In this document: positions 15,355 through 25,389 of the stretch, one piece after another | How positions within the stretch are numbered: position 1 is the stretch's first letter | Layout: each line of letters opens with the position of its first letter | NCBI GenBank assembly: GCA_905182985.1 | Contig: CAJJDN010000089.1 | Coordinates: 142,071-206,070, forward strand | Origin: Paramecium sonneborni | Taxonomy: Eukaryota; Ciliophora; Oligohymenophorea; Peniculida; Parameciidae | Direction of reading: 5' to 3' | DNA: 64,000 nucleotides | Notes under the pieces: model-generated | What the model was told of the DNA's origin: nothing | What the model saw: only the letters and a program-made list of their open reading frames with translations | The model's database searches: none | Made by a program: the position numbers and the translations under genes

Positions 15355-15834
15355 ATTTAGTGTTAATTTTATTATATATAATTTATTTTAATAAATTATA
15401 TATATAATTTATTGATATTATTGTTTATTAAAAAGTTTTGTTAAATATATTGAGGTTTAATAAATTTTATGGCAATTACATTCTAAGATTGAATTCTAAA
15501 TGAAAGATTGTTAATAAAATTGCATATCATTATTTTAATTCTTTTTAAAATAAATTAGGATTGATAAATTTCTTAAGAAATATAATTAATATTGATTACT
15601 GATTGAATACATTACATGATCATTCAAAATTAAAAGTATGGATAATTTTAATTGCTATTTCTAAGAAGGATAACAATACCATATATGAATATTTTGAATG
15701 ATGTTTAAAGAGTTAAAAATGAATTATTTAAATTAATCGTTGATTCAAGCTTTGTCATAATTATCATGAATCAATTAATGGATAGGAGTGTAGTTAATAA
15801 ATTTTGATGGATAAATGACATATATTTATATAAA
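15355..15834. other. Intergenic, no gene seen
   Basis: The two flanking genes converge here. The stretch is AT-rich with several TGAs in every frame and no GT..AG pattern that joins open segments. The only structure I note is the perfect inverted repeat annotated separately. Confidence 0.6.
15373..15404. repeat. Perfect 15-bp inverted repeat, 2-nt spacer
   Basis: Arms 15373-15387 and 15390-15404 are exact reverse complements made only of A and T. It lies about 20 bp after the DnaJ stop codon, so it could form a hairpin in the 3' UTR, but A/T palindromes are common by chance in DNA of this composition. Confidence 0.6.
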
Positions 15835-16226
15835 TCATTTTTTTTCGACAATGTCTGCTCTAGTTGTTTCTGCAACAGCAGCAGCTTCAGCAATAACACT
15901 TGCTGGAACTCCCATTTCTTTTAAAGTGTCACCAAGATGTTTAACAATAGTATTAAAAGCAGCTGTTGTAATTCCAAGACCAGCATGACCAGCTTTCATG
16001 TCCTAATTATATAAATAATTATTTTTACTCTTCCTTTATAATTGTTGGGTCCTCCAAAAGCCATAGTAAGGAATTTTTATTACATCTCTGTTTATTTCTT
16101 CATATCTGTATTTTTGAAATAATGACTAACAGATGGATCAGCTAGCACTTTTTAATAAAACTTGACAACAGCTGCATCAACGTTTGCTTAACCTCCTAAT
16201 TTGTCGAATATGGTCTTATTTTACAT
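15835..16226 (-). CDS. Truncated hemoglobin, group I
   Basis: 121 residues, one intron at 16003-16028. The start MQNKTIFDKLGGQANVDAAV is the classic N-terminus of 2-on-2 globins. The FGGP turn follows, then AGHAGLGI, whose His is the expected proximal haem ligand, and VGxH-like helix G (NTIVKHLGDTL). Length matches Paramecium and Tetrahymena hemoglobins (about 116-121). It binds O2 or NO through haem in the cytosol. Lys/Ala codons near the 3' end are G/C-richer than in neighbouring genes, consistent with high expression. Identification is firm. Confidence 0.94.
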
Positions 16227-16347
16227 TGCTAAATTTAATTAATGATTTGAAATCATAAAATGAATTCGTTTAAAAATGCCAAAAAAAAGATATTTTTGGA
16301 TAACCAAAATTATTTATTTTATTATTAAATTAATTAAAATTATTTAA

Positions 16348-17849
16348 TCACTATTAATCATAATATTTAAAATCTTCTATATAAGTTATAAATGACTTAT
16401 GAAGCAATCCATTAGAAACTTTGAATTGATATGTACTAGATTATTCGTCTTACATATGTTTGATAGAACAAAATAAACTCTTTCTAATAATTGACCTAAT
16501 TTTAACATCATAATATCCATTTATATCTTCTTCATCACTTGAACCTGTAAAACAGTCTTTTTTTAAAAGAAATGTTCTCTATTTTTGTTTGTTTGAGTTC
16601 CTAGATGAAAGATGACATATATTTTTATTAATAGTTAGATGTCTTAAAGTTTTTCTGATTACATTTCTTTTAAACCAAGAATGATCAAGAGCATAATCTG
16701 GATGAGGTCTATCTTGAGGATCCTTCTATAATAATAGTTTTATTAAATCTTTAGCATCTGCTGAGACTTCTGAAAAGATTTAATCAGGAAAATCATAATT
16801 AGCTAATTTAATATTTTCTACAAGATCATTTAAGCTAGATATGATATAAATTTAATTACTAATCTGCATTAAATGGTAATTATCCAGATAACATTGAATA
16901 AAGAATACAACCTGCACTCCACATATCAACCATTTAACTTTGAATATATCATTAAAGTATTTGTTACTTATATCCTTCTCCTGTAACTATTTCTGGTGCT
17001 GAAAATGCAATAGTGCCAGTATATGTCCACATTTCTATTTTCTCTGTATCTTTTAGATCTCCAAATAGTTTATATGAATCACTAAACTTGCTCACATTAA
17101 AATCTGTAACTTTTATTTGCTTTTTATCTACATTAGAGCATTTTTTGTTATTTACCTTATAGACATAATATATTATTTGGTTTAAGATCTCTATGACAAA
17201 TTCCATGACGATGCATATATTCAATAGCACTAAGCAACTATTTAAACAGCTCTTTTGCATCATCTTCACTATAATGTCCCGAATCATTTATAACTTCGAA
17301 CATTTCTTTACCTTTTATAAATTCCATGATAACAAATGCTTAACTTTCAGATTAAAATCCACTATCAAAATCTAAGTACATCTTAAAAGCTTTTACTATA
17401 TTCTCATGTGATAACTAAACTAATCTTTTAAACTCTATAATCATCTTTAAATTAGTATTTTCTTTTACATTGCGTATAATTTCATCATCTTATGTAGCAA
17501 CAATCTTTACAGCAAAGTCTAAACCTGTTGTTTTTTACACTATTCGTTTTACTAACCCCAAACATCCTTCTCCTAATATCTCATGAATTTCATAATCTTC
17601 AAAAAACTCTCTAGTATTTGGTATAATATTATCAATATCAATTGATGTAATTTCTACTTCTAATTTCTTGCCTAATTCAATCAACTGCTCTTCATGCATT
17701 TTAAATTACTGTATTGGTTTTGTAATTATAGCATTCAATTAGCCTAAAAACAAAATCACATCAATTTTACATCTTAACTATTATTTTATTCGATTTCTGT
17801 TTCCTTATATTTATATTTGTTAATCTTCATCTTAAGTTTTTTAGAATGT
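16348..17849 (-). CDS. Protein kinase, C-terminal part intact (5' end cut at N 17850)
   Basis: This copy carries the kinase to its TGA at 16348-16350. Introns are at 17744-17770, 17128-17155, 16938-16967 and 16835-16859. Visible motifs are the Gly-rich loop (LGEGCLGLVK), VAIK-type lysine (FAVKIVA), HRDLKPNN, DFN in place of DFG, a SAPE triplet, and WSAGCILYSMLSG with DPQDRP. That is a CAMK-like Ser/Thr kinase with a 130-residue polar tail. Joined with the 5' part at 19102, the single-copy gene encodes 486 residues. DFN keeps the Mg-binding Asp, so activity is still plausible. Intron 16938-16967 is 3n and carries an in-frame TGA. Confidence 0.85.
16667..17849. repeat. First copy of exact 1183-bp direct repeat at N junction 17850
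   Basis: Identical to 17851-19033 at offset 1184, with one N between. Both copies lie inside the same kinase gene, so the true locus should contain one. Confidence 0.9.
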
Positions 17850-17850
17850 N
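17850..17850. other. Single-N assembly junction
   Basis: A lone N between two identical 1183-bp segments, as at 4070. Confidence 0.9.
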
Positions 17851-19033
17851 CTTTTAAACCAAGAATGATCAAGAGCATAATCTGGATGAGGTCTATCTTG
17901 AGGATCCTTCTATAATAATAGTTTTATTAAATCTTTAGCATCTGCTGAGACTTCTGAAAAGATTTAATCAGGAAAATCATAATTAGCTAATTTAATATTT
18001 TCTACAAGATCATTTAAGCTAGATATGATATAAATTTAATTACTAATCTGCATTAAATGGTAATTATCCAGATAACATTGAATAAAGAATACAACCTGCA
18101 CTCCACATATCAACCATTTAACTTTGAATATATCATTAAAGTATTTGTTACTTATATCCTTCTCCTGTAACTATTTCTGGTGCTGAAAATGCAATAGTGC
18201 CAGTATATGTCCACATTTCTATTTTCTCTGTATCTTTTAGATCTCCAAATAGTTTATATGAATCACTAAACTTGCTCACATTAAAATCTGTAACTTTTAT
18301 TTGCTTTTTATCTACATTAGAGCATTTTTTGTTATTTACCTTATAGACATAATATATTATTTGGTTTAAGATCTCTATGACAAATTCCATGACGATGCAT
18401 ATATTCAATAGCACTAAGCAACTATTTAAACAGCTCTTTTGCATCATCTTCACTATAATGTCCCGAATCATTTATAACTTCGAACATTTCTTTACCTTTT
18501 ATAAATTCCATGATAACAAATGCTTAACTTTCAGATTAAAATCCACTATCAAAATCTAAGTACATCTTAAAAGCTTTTACTATATTCTCATGTGATAACT
18601 AAACTAATCTTTTAAACTCTATAATCATCTTTAAATTAGTATTTTCTTTTACATTGCGTATAATTTCATCATCTTATGTAGCAACAATCTTTACAGCAAA
18701 GTCTAAACCTGTTGTTTTTTACACTATTCGTTTTACTAACCCCAAACATCCTTCTCCTAATATCTCATGAATTTCATAATCTTCAAAAAACTCTCTAGTA
18801 TTTGGTATAATATTATCAATATCAATTGATGTAATTTCTACTTCTAATTTCTTGCCTAATTCAATCAACTGCTCTTCATGCATTTTAAATTACTGTATTG
18901 GTTTTGTAATTATAGCATTCAATTAGCCTAAAAACAAAATCACATCAATTTTACATCTTAACTATTATTTTATTCGATTTCTGTTTCCTTATATTTATAT
19001 TTGTTAATCTTCATCTTAAGTTTTTTAGAATGT
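17851..19033. repeat. Second copy of exact 1183-bp direct repeat
   Basis: Identical to 16667-17849. This copy is continuous with the real 5' end of the kinase gene. Confidence 0.9.
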
Positions 19034-19102
19034 GTACCTACCACTATACTTTCTATCTAACATAGATGATCTTTGTGGAATTAAAATCATATCATCTTGC
19101 AT
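17851..19102 (-). CDS. Protein kinase, N-terminal part with true start (3' end cut at N 17850)
   Basis: ATG at 19100-19102; introns at 18928-18954, 18312-18339, 18122-18151 and 18019-18043, matching the downstream copy. About 80 residues of polar N-terminus precede the kinase domain. The reading frame runs into the N and lacks the last 319 bases found at 16348-16666. Together the two fragments describe one gene, not a tandem pair. It is divergent from the next gene, with 91 bp between starts. Confidence 0.85.
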
Positions 19103-19193
19103 TTTAGTTTATGTTAATTTAAATTAAGGATGAAAAAAGATGAATATATTGAAGAGAATATTCTTAGAAATTAGATTAATATTAATTATAAAG

Positions 19194-20000
19194 ATGAATA
19201 TTATTGAAAAAAACATGGGAGAAAAATATTCTGAATATATTACAAATCTATATCTTGAGGGATTACAATAAAAGGAAATGAAGATTCCAGATTTCATGCA
19301 ATATCATATTTATCAAGAGTAAATTTGAAATTGATCAGATTTAAAACTAAATCTATGGTCGTAATTATTGATTCCAAAATGGTTCTCCAAAAATCATCGG
19401 AATCAAGGGAATACAAATTCATTGATTTTATGGTAGATGATAAAAGAATATTTGTTCACCTGAATCCTTTACCTTAATACGATAGTAAAGGGGATCCAAA
19501 ACTTGATCAATATTAGTAAATAGCTCATTTTCTATTTAAAGTTAATAGAGAAGAAAACAGTACCCTCATGATTTATTTGATTAAAATTCGAGTTAACATT
19601 CAGAATGGCACAAATAATTTGAATATAAATATAATTATGAAAAGTGAACATTAAATATTATCATTGACTAAAAGAGAAGAATTTTGATTTTCAATTAAAA
19701 AGAAGATATTAAAAGATCTTTCAATCATAAATATTAATGACAAATAATTATTGTTAATAAATTATTTCTTACTGCACAAGTTCCAGATAACTACTCAATT
19801 TAAATATTATGAATTATTATTTGTACTAAATATAGAGGAATATGAAGGGCCTTTTTTAAAAATTGATAAAAATTAGTCAAAAGACAAATCTTAGCTCAAT
19901 AATTTTTGAGATTAATGACAGGAATCTTTTGCAGCAATCTAACTTAAAACTAAAATTTAATCAATTTTACACCTAAGAGAATATGAAAGCAATTCTCTGA
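19194..20000 (+). CDS. Hypothetical protein with an internal in-frame TGA
   Basis: The frame from ATG 19194, with an intron at 19319-19338, reaches TGA at 19685-19687 after 157 residues. The same frame then continues with coding-like sequence (ILKDLSIININDKQ, KFQITTQFKYYELLFVLNI). Through a 19-nt intron at 19876-19894 it reaches a TGA at 19998-20000. No GT..AG intron can remove the internal TGA. Either the protein ends at 19687 and the rest is decaying, or one base is wrong. The product is hydrophilic with beta-rich stretches (KSMVVIIDSKMVL); no family recognised. Confidence 0.5.
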
Positions 20001-20368
20001 ATTTTTTCTATAGGAATTCCTTTATAACTTTAATCATAGAATAATTAATGTTATTCATCTTAAACAATTATATTATGAAAATTTGTTATTTTTTGATCCT
20101 ATAGTTTTCAATTTTAGTATAAATCTGTAAATTCATTTATTGAGATTATTCAAATTCTTCAAATTAATCATATCAAAATAAAGAGCTCTCATTTTCTTTA
20201 AATCTAAAAAATTGTTATTCACCTCATATGGGTTAATAAATAAGATTCTAAAAATGTTACTTTTTTAATTATGCATTTAGAATCATAATTTTAATCAACA
20301 GAACCTAATCACTCAAACTATTCAAGATGTTAGAATAAAGAACCAATTTTATTTTAGTTAATTTTATA
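20001..20368. other. Intergenic, no gene seen
   Basis: AT-rich stretch between two converging genes. Short open runs exist on the minus strand (for example from an ATG near 20190) but none extends convincingly with introns. Confidence 0.5.
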
Positions 20369-23035
20369 TCATTTTTATAAAGCAAATCCACCTCCCACAA
20401 ATTTTTTCTCTGGTAAAATTACCTAAATTGATTATCCTTATTCTTCCTATATACGAAGATCTCTTTGTTATTATTCTCTCTTCTTTTAATTAAAGTATTT
20501 CTACTTTACTCTTTATAATTCCTTAAATATTTATTATATTATTACCTTATTGATTCTATCTATTTCTAATTTATATTCATTAATGTGTGACTAATACATA
20601 CTTAATTCTTAATCCATAGCTTTCATCTATTCTTCCTTCTACCTAAGACTATCCTAATAATAGGGTATCATTGCTTAATCTTCAAGTCCAGGCTTTCTTT
20701 TCATTTCATCTTTCAAGGCCTTCAATTCTTTTTCTTTCTCTTCTACAACTTTTTCTTTAATTAAAACTTCTTCTGTTTTTTAAATAAGTCTTTTTTAAAG
20801 ACTATGAATCTTAGTCATTAATTCATAATTTTCAGAATCTGTTGCTTCTAACTTTCTCCATCTATGAACATTCATTGGATTTTCTAATTCTTCAGTTAAT
20901 GCCTTAGCTTTCAATTTCTCTTCTGTTAATTCTTTAGTAAGATTATGAATATCTCCCTCTAAATCTTTAATAGTGTCAGCTTCCCTTTTAAATACTTTAA
21001 TCTCTCTTTTGTAATCTGCAATTTTTTCTTTTAACATTTAAATATCTCCTAATCTCTCTCGATATTATTACTCTCCTTTCTTAAGAGTACTTTCATTAAT
21101 TTTAATTTTTTCATAAAGTAGATTAGTTTCTGATATTCTTCTTATCAATTATGTACTTAATATATCTCTTTCAGCCACTACTAATTCAAATTCCTCTTTT
21201 AGATTTTAAATCTATTATTCTTCATCTTTTATTGTGAATTACAATTTATCAACTCTCTTTATATATTTATTTATTTTTTCTGCTTTTTCATCTATATCTG
21301 TTTTATATTTTTCCAATACCCTTGATTATTCTTCAATTGTTTTATCTTTTTTTTTATGTTCTAAATGTTCTTTTGCTAATGCATTTCCCTTAGCTTCTAT
21401 TTCCTCTTTTAATTAAGAAATTTAATGATTTACAATTTTATAACTTCTTCTCATTTTTTCAATTTCTTATTATTTTTCTGTATAATTTTTTGAATAAAGA
21501 TTTCTATCACTTCTAACAGTTTCATACAAATTTTGTTATTATTTTAATTTAGCTTCAGTTTCAATATTTTTTTTCTAGAATTCACTTATCAATGAATCTT
21601 TTAACTTAATTTCATCTAATGAATGAAAATACTTAGTTTATGCTTAAGAAAATTATAAACATTATTATTCTGTTTCTTTTTCAACATTTGCTATTTTTTT
21701 ATTAAGATAATCTATCTTCTTTTATAAACCTCCTAATTCATTTTACTTTTCACTCAAATATTTTTATTTAGCTATAAAATCTTCTTCAATTTTTTTATTA
21801 TTATTATCACATCTATCAATTTCTTTTTATAATATATTTCTAGCTCTTCTTAAATCTTCAATAATTTATCTATCTTCTGAAGCTTATCTTCTTTCAAGTT
21901 AAATATCATCCTCTAATTAATTTAAACCATTATTCGCTAATTGCTTTTCTTCTTCAATCTTTTTTGCTAATTCTTCTTACTCCTTCACTAATTCAGTCAT
22001 TCTTTTCTTTTTTTCTTCTCCTTCATTAATTTTTTGATGAAGTTGAGCTATTTCTGTTTCAAACAATTCAATCTATAATCTAGTATCCTTAATCTTTTCT
22101 TCTATTTATTCATTTATTTTTTCAACAGAATCTAATTTTTCTTTAGTATCTCTTAATTCCTTATCTACTCTATTTTTTTCTTATTTAAAATTTTCTATTT
22201 CTTTTGTTTTAACACTATTTTATAAAGTGACTTTTTCAATCTCACTTTTAATTTTCTTTCTCTCATTACCTAATTATTTTTCATCTTCTTTTAATGAATC
22301 AAAATCTTTTTTAATTTTTTCTAATTCTGCTTAAGTTATATTTTTAGCATCTTCATCTTTTTATAATCTCTCTTCAAATTCAGCTTTCTTAGTTTATAAC
22401 TCTTTATATTCTTTAGATACAGATTCTTTAGAAGCCTCAAGTAATTTTATTCGATCCTAAATTGATTAATTTTCAGATCTAGTACCAGTAACTTAAATTA
22501 CTAAGATTTCCTTTTCTTTCAATAACTCCTATTTTCTTTACAACAATTCATGAACTGTAGTTGTCTAACCTGAATTTAGAGCTTTACTTTATTCAATTGT
22601 TTGATTAAGTTACCTATATAGTTACATAAATATACTTGATTTCATTTTCCTAGATTTTAATCTTTTATTTATGCTTTTCCTCTCTCTCTTATTGAATTTC
22701 CAATACTTTATATGCTTTTTCTAATTGAGTCTTCAATTATTAAATAGCAGCAGAATCATCAGCAGTCATTTTTAAAACAGTTTGAATCTATAATCATAAT
22801 AAGTATATACTTTTGATGCATTTTAAGATATTTCTGCATTATACTCTCTACATTTGCTAATTAAACGTCTTTGATTCTCATGGATGATTTTAAGAGAACG
22901 ATAAAGTTTGTCAAATTCAGATCGAAATCTTTCCAAGTTTTAATCAGTGCCTAAATCACGTAAAACCTCTTAAAAGTCTCTCTCCATAGTATCAAATTGA
23001 CCTGTATCAATATCTAGATCCCCTTAGTTTTGCAT
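20369..23035 (-). CDS. CFAP58: CFAP58 (CCDC147), ciliary coiled-coil protein
   Basis: 865 residues, close to the 872 of human CFAP58; introns at 22788-22810, 22614-22635 and 20522-20545. The N-terminal conserved block reads LERFRSEFDKLYRSLKIIHE then LISKCREYNAEI. The C-terminal conserved block reads NPMNVHRWRKLEATDSENYE, then LQKRLIQKTEEV and MYQSHINEYKLEIDRIN, both diagnostic of the family. Almost everything between is coiled coil. CFAP58 is an axonemal/basal-body protein needed for motile cilia and sperm flagella. The start is the first ATG, 14 residues before the conserved DTMERDFQEVL. It is divergent from the next gene across 188 bp. Confidence 0.93.
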
Positions 23036-23122
23036 TAATAAAAAATATTTATATATAAATGTAAATTCGTTAACCAACACGATACCCAATAGTACCTCAA
23101 ATCTAAAATTTAAACTAATACG

Positions 23123-23150
23123 GTCCTTTTGTCTCACCTACATAAAGGAC
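23123..23150. repeat. 7-bp inverted repeat in a bidirectional intergenic region
   Basis: GTCCTTT (23123-23129) and AAAGGAC (23144-23150) flank a 14-nt loop midway between the divergent starts of CFAP58 and the small coiled-coil gene. It is unusually G/C-containing for an intergenic stretch here. Regulatory meaning is only a guess. Confidence 0.3.
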
Positions 23151-23223
23151 ATCTTAAATTTAAAGAATTGGAACTCCAAATACATTACGTTTTGATTACT
23201 AGAGATTAAGAAATACTTAATCA

Positions 23224-23472
23224 ATGCAACAATATCCAATAATCAAACAAACTTCAGTGGTCACTCCATAAAAAGCTGCCACTAAAAAACCTCATATCAA
23301 AATGCCTTAATCTGGATAAACTGTTTCACAATCATAGACACCCTCTTATGATCCTGCCCTTATGGTTGGACTTATCAAAGAGAATCAAGAAATCAAAGCA
23401 AAAATTGCTTAGAAAGAGAAAGAGCTTTAATTACTTAATGAAGAAATTGCTTTGTATGAATAAAAATCATGA
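23224..23472 (+). CDS. Small coiled-coil protein, 82 aa
   Basis: Intronless. The N-terminal half is basic and Pro/Gln/Thr-rich; the C-terminal half is one amphipathic helix (MVGLIKENQEIKAKIAQKEK, then ELQLLNEEIALYEQ) that should dimerise. The TGA is only 18 bp before the ATG of prefoldin 6, in the same frame. No GT lies between them, so the two cannot be joined by splicing. No family recognised. Confidence 0.65.
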
Positions 23473-23490
23473 TATATATTAAAATATTTA

Positions 23491-23940
23491 ATGGCTGAAT
23501 AGGTGTAAATGTTATAGAGTAAGATTGAAGATGAGTCCAAACTTCTTTAGACTTTATAAAGAGAAATGTAAAAGTATGTTGAAGGTATAAACTCCTACTC
23601 TAATTAAAGGCAGACAAAAACTTATTGAGTAATCTCATGAAAATGAAATGGTCAAAAAAGAACTTGATTTACTTGAACCAGATGCTAAAGTATACAAACT
23701 CATTGCAAGTGTTTTGGTAAACAATCTTTGCGTTATCTTTCAAAGGTTCAATAAACACTTCAGGAGTCCAAAGAGAATGTAAGTAAAAGATTAGATTTCA
23801 TTGGAAAAGAATTCAAAAAAGTAGAGGACTTAATTAAAGAAAATACAAACAAACAAATTACCAAGAAAACATCAGTCTAAAAAATGCAAGAATAACTTTA
23901 TCAAATTGTCTAAGCTTATTAACAATCATTAAATAAGTGA
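23491..23940 (+). CDS. Prefoldin subunit 6 (beta-type)
   Basis: 131 residues, introns at 23585-23609 and 23717-23745. Diagnostic sequence is NEMVKKELDLLEPDAKVYKL between two long helices, followed by VQQTLQESKENVSKRLDFI. This is the beta-prefoldin fold: two coiled-coil helices joined by beta hairpins. Prefoldin is the hexameric cytosolic chaperone that hands unfolded actin and tubulin to CCT. Without the second intron the frame would give a nonsense tail, so the intron is secure. The upstream space is only 18 bp, so promoter elements must lie within the neighbouring gene. Confidence 0.93.
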
Positions 23941-24551
23941 AAATGTAAAATTTGTTCTAAATACATATATATAATTTAAAATAAATGCACATTATATTAT
24001 TTATGCTTAAACCAAAAACTAGAATAACAATATTATTTTTATTTATATGTTACTAAAGAAAGTTGACAAAAAAATTCTTTTTATATTGATGTAAGTTAAA
24101 GATGATAAAAACATCTTTATTTAATTTAGTAGAAGATTTTATAATGAGTATAAAAAAGTTTATTTGATAAAGTATTTTGAAATAATATTAAATTTAATTC
24201 AATATAAGTTAAAGAATTTGTATATTATGAAGATAATTTTTTGATAATAATAAATTAGATAGTAAATTAAATTTAAGATTGTATAAATAACTAATCAAGA
24301 ATAAAATTAGAACATAAAAACTTTTAATAATTTTAAGTTTTAAAATATAAAGGGAATGAATATTGATTAATTTATAAAACTTGAATTTACTTCAATTAAA
24401 TGACATTAAAATATTTTTGAATAATTTTGATGTTGAAAAATAAAGTTAAATGAAAATAAGAATGATTCACATAGAAATAAAAAAACAATAATAGAAATAT
24501 GGTGGAGTGAGTATAATAATTTATTTGAACTTATTTAAATAAATTTAATAT
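23941..24551. other. Intergenic, no gene seen
   Basis: 611 bp of extreme A/T content between two plus-strand genes. I tried joining frames across GT..AG pairs on both strands without obtaining a coherent protein. An RNA gene cannot be excluded. Confidence 0.5.
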
Positions 24552-25354
24552 ATGTCGAAAAGTGATTAAACGAAAGTGGCATTAGTTTGTTTGAAAACAT
24601 CTTAAAACATAACAAATTAATCATTGCTTTAAGTATTTGGGAAGCATGGTAAAATCACAAAGGTATGAGAAAGTTTTAATTGTCATAGATTTTGATCTTT
24701 GAATAAGGTCCTATGCAGACAAAAGTGTTTATTGAATATGAAGAGCCTGATTAAGCCTAAGATGCAATAAAGTAGGGAATTAAATAGATTTAGCTGTTTA
24801 AACAATACAAAAGTGATGAATAATATAATTTGCAATGTTTATCCTTCTAGGTTAAGGGAACTGAAATTGGACAACGTGCCAAACACAAAAGGAATGGATT
24901 TGACTTAGAAGTTACCTTTCAGTATGCCATCCTTATGGGATTTGAATGTGAATGAAGATGAATGTGCATAATAAGTATCAGAAGAGAGACAGGTTGATAT
25001 TAGAAAGAGGCTGAGTATGATTGATGATGAGATAAGCAGAACAATAGAGAGCAAATTAGACAATGCTCTAATAAAGTTATATCAGCAGACAAAATGCTTA
25101 AGGGTTTTGATGGGAGATTATCGATTAGAAGAGATCTTGCATAGGACTAGCAAATATGGCAAAATAGTACAGCTGCTGCCACTCCATTAATTTAGGTTTA
25201 CCTGAAGCAGGCATAATAGGAAGTGTACGTGAAGTATGACTCAGATAAGGAGTGCTAATAAGCCTATGAGGAGCTCAAAGACCAAATGATTGTGCAGATC
25301 AAGTACAATTTCGAGAGCATCCCTGGCTACGTGATGATGAACTCAAATTGCTGA
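24552..25354 (+). CDS. PTB/hnRNP L-like RNA-binding protein, two RRM-like domains
   Basis: 241 residues, introns at 24663-24688, 24772-24793 and 25167-25195. The first RRM runs through LLQVFGKHGKITKILIF and TKVFIEYEEPDQAQDAI, then the PTB-type helix and strand CLNNTKVMNNIICNVYPSRL. That block and the following TKGMDLT are characteristic of PTBP/hnRNP L RRMs. A second, more diverged RRM follows (CLRVLMGDYRLEEILHRTSK, later EVYVKYDSDKE). Such proteins bind pyrimidine-rich RNA and act in splicing or mRNA control. A second gene of the same type is at 56917. Its 3' half is markedly richer in G and C than neighbouring genes. Confidence 0.85.
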
Positions 25355-25389
25355 AACATCCTCTCTCAATTTATAATTTAATTAATTTA

